Below, piece by piece: positions 61,778-64,000 of a DNA stretch of 64,000 bases. The stretch comes from Azadirachta indica. Lineage: Eukaryota; Streptophyta; Magnoliopsida; Sapindales; Meliaceae. How positions within the stretch are numbered: the first letter of the stretch is position 1; the number at the start of each line of letters is the position of its first letter. Location: assembly GCA_022749755.1 (NCBI GenBank), contig CM040449.1, forward strand, positions 15,658,363 through 15,722,362. The letters are read 5' to 3'. Made by a program: the position numbers and the translations under genes. The notes below the pieces were generated by a model. It searched no databases, was not told the origin of the DNA, and saw only the letters and a program-made list of their open reading frames with translations.

Positions 61778-62171
61778 TGTTTGGGAAAATGGCTTAGCCC
61801 ATAAGATTGGCAAGCTTCATAATAAGCAATTTTAATACCTTGTCAGCTACTCTCAATGCTGAACTGATCACGATTAGGTCGATTTAGAAGGGATTATACT
61901 TGGACACTCTATGAAAGAAGCCCAACTAGAAGAAATCCTTGCGAAGTAAGAAAAACCAATTTTGAAAGTTTTAGTTTAAGATAAGTTAGAATTCTACAAG
62001 ACACATTCCACGTTTCATTAGAACTCTTAGTACCAATAGAAAAAGAAAAGCAGTGTTTACATATAAGAGAGCCTTACTCATAAACAGGGAGGACAATACT
62101 TTTACCAATTCAACAATAAATGTACAATTTTTACTATGTGATATCAGAAGTTACAATTTTCAGCATCAACA
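61778..62171 (+). repeat. 5' LTR of the right Tat element (394 bp)
   Basis: It starts TGTTTGGG and ends ATCAACA. It is followed by a primer-binding site and then gag. The TATA-like box of the left LTR is ACATATAAG here. About 15% divergence from the 3' LTR at 10097-10493. Confidence 0.92.
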
Positions 62172-62173
62172 GT

Positions 62174-62190
62174 TGGCGCTGTCTATAGAA
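62174..62190 (+). other. primer-binding site
   Basis: TGGCGCTGTCTATAGAA lies two bases after the LTR end, where a host tRNA 3' end would prime minus-strand synthesis. It resembles the TGGCGCCGTCTGTGGGAA site of related plant Ty3/gypsy elements. I do not assign the tRNA. Confidence 0.8.
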
Positions 62191-62191
62191 A

Positions 62192-64000
62192 ACACAAACA
62201 AAAAGTTATGGCAATGATCAAGGAACAAATAGTTATCAAGAGGCCACTGTCAGAAAGGCCTTATGAAGAGGACTCGTCAGACTCCAACATTCCCCCAGCC
62301 TTATTGCAGCCATCCCAAGGGTGAATGGCAATGTGCAAGATAGAAGTTAATGTGATTCGATTGGCTCAGCAGTTGCGAGAAAGTGAGCAAAGGCATCTGG
62401 AGAAAGACAGGCAACTAAAGGCTTTAGTGGACAAAACGGGAATGATGAAGAGAGAGATTGAAAGCGTAAAGAGAATGATTTAGGGGGATGGTGTCAGCGT
62501 ATGCGATCTGCCGAAGGTAAGATTTTCAAAGAATGAGGAAAGTGTTTCTTCACTAAGAATTTGTCATAGAGGATTGCCCTCTAAAAAGGTAGGGATTAAG
62601 TAGCAAATACCAAGTACGAAGAGGCATGAAAAAGTCCGAATAGAAACTACTGCTTGAAGGCCCCAATAAAGGAGTTCCTTTTCGTGTTACCGAGAAGTTT
62701 GATCAGAAATTGGCCTTTAATCAATACGAACGGAGTCAGAGTAAAAAAAGATCTAAACGTAGTACGGGCTATGTAGATATGTGAGCTTACCTAAACCAGA
62801 AGTGCAAGAAACAGGGGGGAAAGGCTATCATAGAGAAAATACTTGATCAAATAGCGTCCACTGCCAATCAAGTGGTAAGCAGAACGGAAATGGAGGAGAG
62901 AATCAAAAAGTTTACCTAAGAATTCCAGGCTCAGCAAGAGAAAGATAAATGGCGTAACAAAACCATATCCAAGGTGGGGGAGCTCTCCTTGAAATCTCTC
63001 TTATCGAAGGAAATACAGAACCTATCCCTTCCCTAAAGATTTAAGATGCCTCAAATCCCACCGAATAAGGGAAAGATGGACCCAACGTTGTCCATTGATT
63101 TCTTTAGAGAGATAATGTTGCAAGGATTAATAAGATGTAGATGTACCGTCTATTTGCCCTGACCTTAGAAGGGCAAACGCGACATTAGTATAAGAATTTG
63201 AGGCCAGAAAGTGTGAAAAGTTTTGGTCAAATTTGTGTGCAATTTGTTGGTGAGTTTAGAGGAACAGTGACCATAACGAAAAACCCTAATTCGTTGTTGC
63301 TGATAAAGCAAGGAAGAGACAAGATGTTGAAAAGTTTTGTCAAAGGATATCATGAGGAAGTTATTGAAGCTGAGGCCTTCTCATATCCCTTGGCACTGAA
63401 AGAACTCAAGAAAAGACTAAGAATGAATAGAAGATGGTTCACTGCTTACAAGCGAATCGTAACTACGTATGATCAAGCTTATAAGGAGATTTTTGAAGAA
63501 ATCAAAATTGAGGATTGGATGCTACTAAAGAAAAAGGAAGAGAGACTGGAAGAATCAAGGAGCAAAGTGCAAAGGTCGAGACCCCCTAGGATAGGAGGAA
63601 TTGGAGGGGTCAATAGCAGCTTTATCCTAGGCCTCTTGCAAAGAAGGAAGACTTTTAAAGATCGTACTTCGACAGCAGATCTGACCAGAGACGGGATCAA
63701 AGATTTTAATTCGCGAGATATGAAGGAGGAACAGAGTAACAAATGGAGTTTCCCCTCCCAAAGTTGAGGGAAGTGATTAAAAGAGTCACCTCTATTAGGA
63801 CCGAAGAAATTTTATGAAACTAAATGCCCCTCTATTAATGATTTATGATTAGATTGAGGATTTAAATTTGCTGCCCAGACCTCGTCCCTTATAGTCACTG
63901 TCGAATGTTCGCAATAAGGAAAGAAGGTGTGTTTTTCATCAAAACTACAGGCACATAATAGATCAGTGTCTCGATTTGAAGAAGCAAATTGAAATCTTAG
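62192..64000 (+). pseudogene. gag pseudogene of the right Tat element, runs off the window
   Basis: An ATG at 62208 opens MAMIKEQIVIKRPLSER, which stops at about 62320. Later pieces are LRESEQRHLEKDRQLKALVD (coiled-coil, usual in Tat gag N-termini) and, from 62999, the same sequence as positions 1-1002. The open stretch 63198-63767 parallels 201-770. Against the left copy I count nine substitutions and one 1-bp deletion (near 63130) over about 1000 bp; three substitutions in the main frame change residues (E-K, N-K, P-L). The stop in CATTAG is shared by both. The C-x2-H-x4-H-x4-C zinc knuckle begins at about 63928. Confidence 0.88.

Noticed and set aside
1..64000. tRNA, rRNA or snoRNA genes
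   Set aside because: None recognised by reading; a covariance-model scan would be needed to exclude them.

Overview
The window is AT-rich nuclear DNA from a eudicot plant. The evidence is decayed plant-type LTR retrotransposons (Tat-clade Ty3/gypsy with a second RNase H), CACTA (En/Spm) transposons, a hAT-like MITE, and intronless plant invertase/pectin-methylesterase inhibitor genes with plant TATA boxes. I cannot name the species. Only three protein-coding genes look intact. The rest is nested, mostly dead mobile DNA and intergenic sequence.

Layout. 1-10493: 3' part of a Tat-clade Ty3/gypsy element on + (gag, protease, RT, RNase H, second RNase H, integrase, tandem repeats, antisense ORF, polypurine tract, 3' LTR), itself interrupted at 4054-5458 by an LTR-like repeat. 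10494-10658: a short flank repeat (Y'). 10659-12138: a reverse-oriented LTR-like repeat. 12139-24389: a CACTA element lacking its 5' end (transposase, DUF4218, DUF4216, Ulp1 protease, 3' terminal repeat), with at least two further reverse-oriented insertions. 25100-27560: gag-protease debris of another Ty3/gypsy element. 29682-32880: a broken plant-mobile-domain plus coiled-coil gene. 33480-36660: an Ulp1-like pseudogene split by a solo LTR (34595-36232) with a perfect 5-bp target duplication. 38626-38847: a small secreted peptide with a CX3C-X11-CX3C hairpin motif. 44911-45462 and 52009-52602: two inhibitor genes of the invertase/pectin-methylesterase inhibitor superfamily, both on +, each with a TATA box. 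49832-50238: a hAT-like MITE. 54527-55178: an intact copy of the flank repeat (XY). 57378-61280: a second CACTA copy, with 5' end but truncated 3'. 61281-61777: flank repeat X'. 61778-64000: 5' LTR, primer-binding site and gag of a Tat element.

The main result is the relation of the two window ends. Positions 1-1002 and 62999-64000 are about 99% identical gag sequence. The 3' LTR at the left is followed by Y' and the 5' LTR at the right is preceded by X'. X and Y are contiguous at 54527-55178, which is an empty version of the site with one ATTGA, and the LTRs are flanked by ATTGA and ATTAA. So the left and right partial elements are two copies of one old insertion (its LTRs differ by roughly 15%), and the window spans one period of a ~63-kb direct duplication, or an assembly or haplotype artefact of that form. 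All three intact genes lie inside the unit.

The two inhibitor genes probably act in the cell wall. The small peptide is probably secreted and, from two RY (CATGCA) motifs upstream of its TATA box, possibly seed-expressed. No RNA genes, CRISPR arrays or prokaryotic signals were seen.
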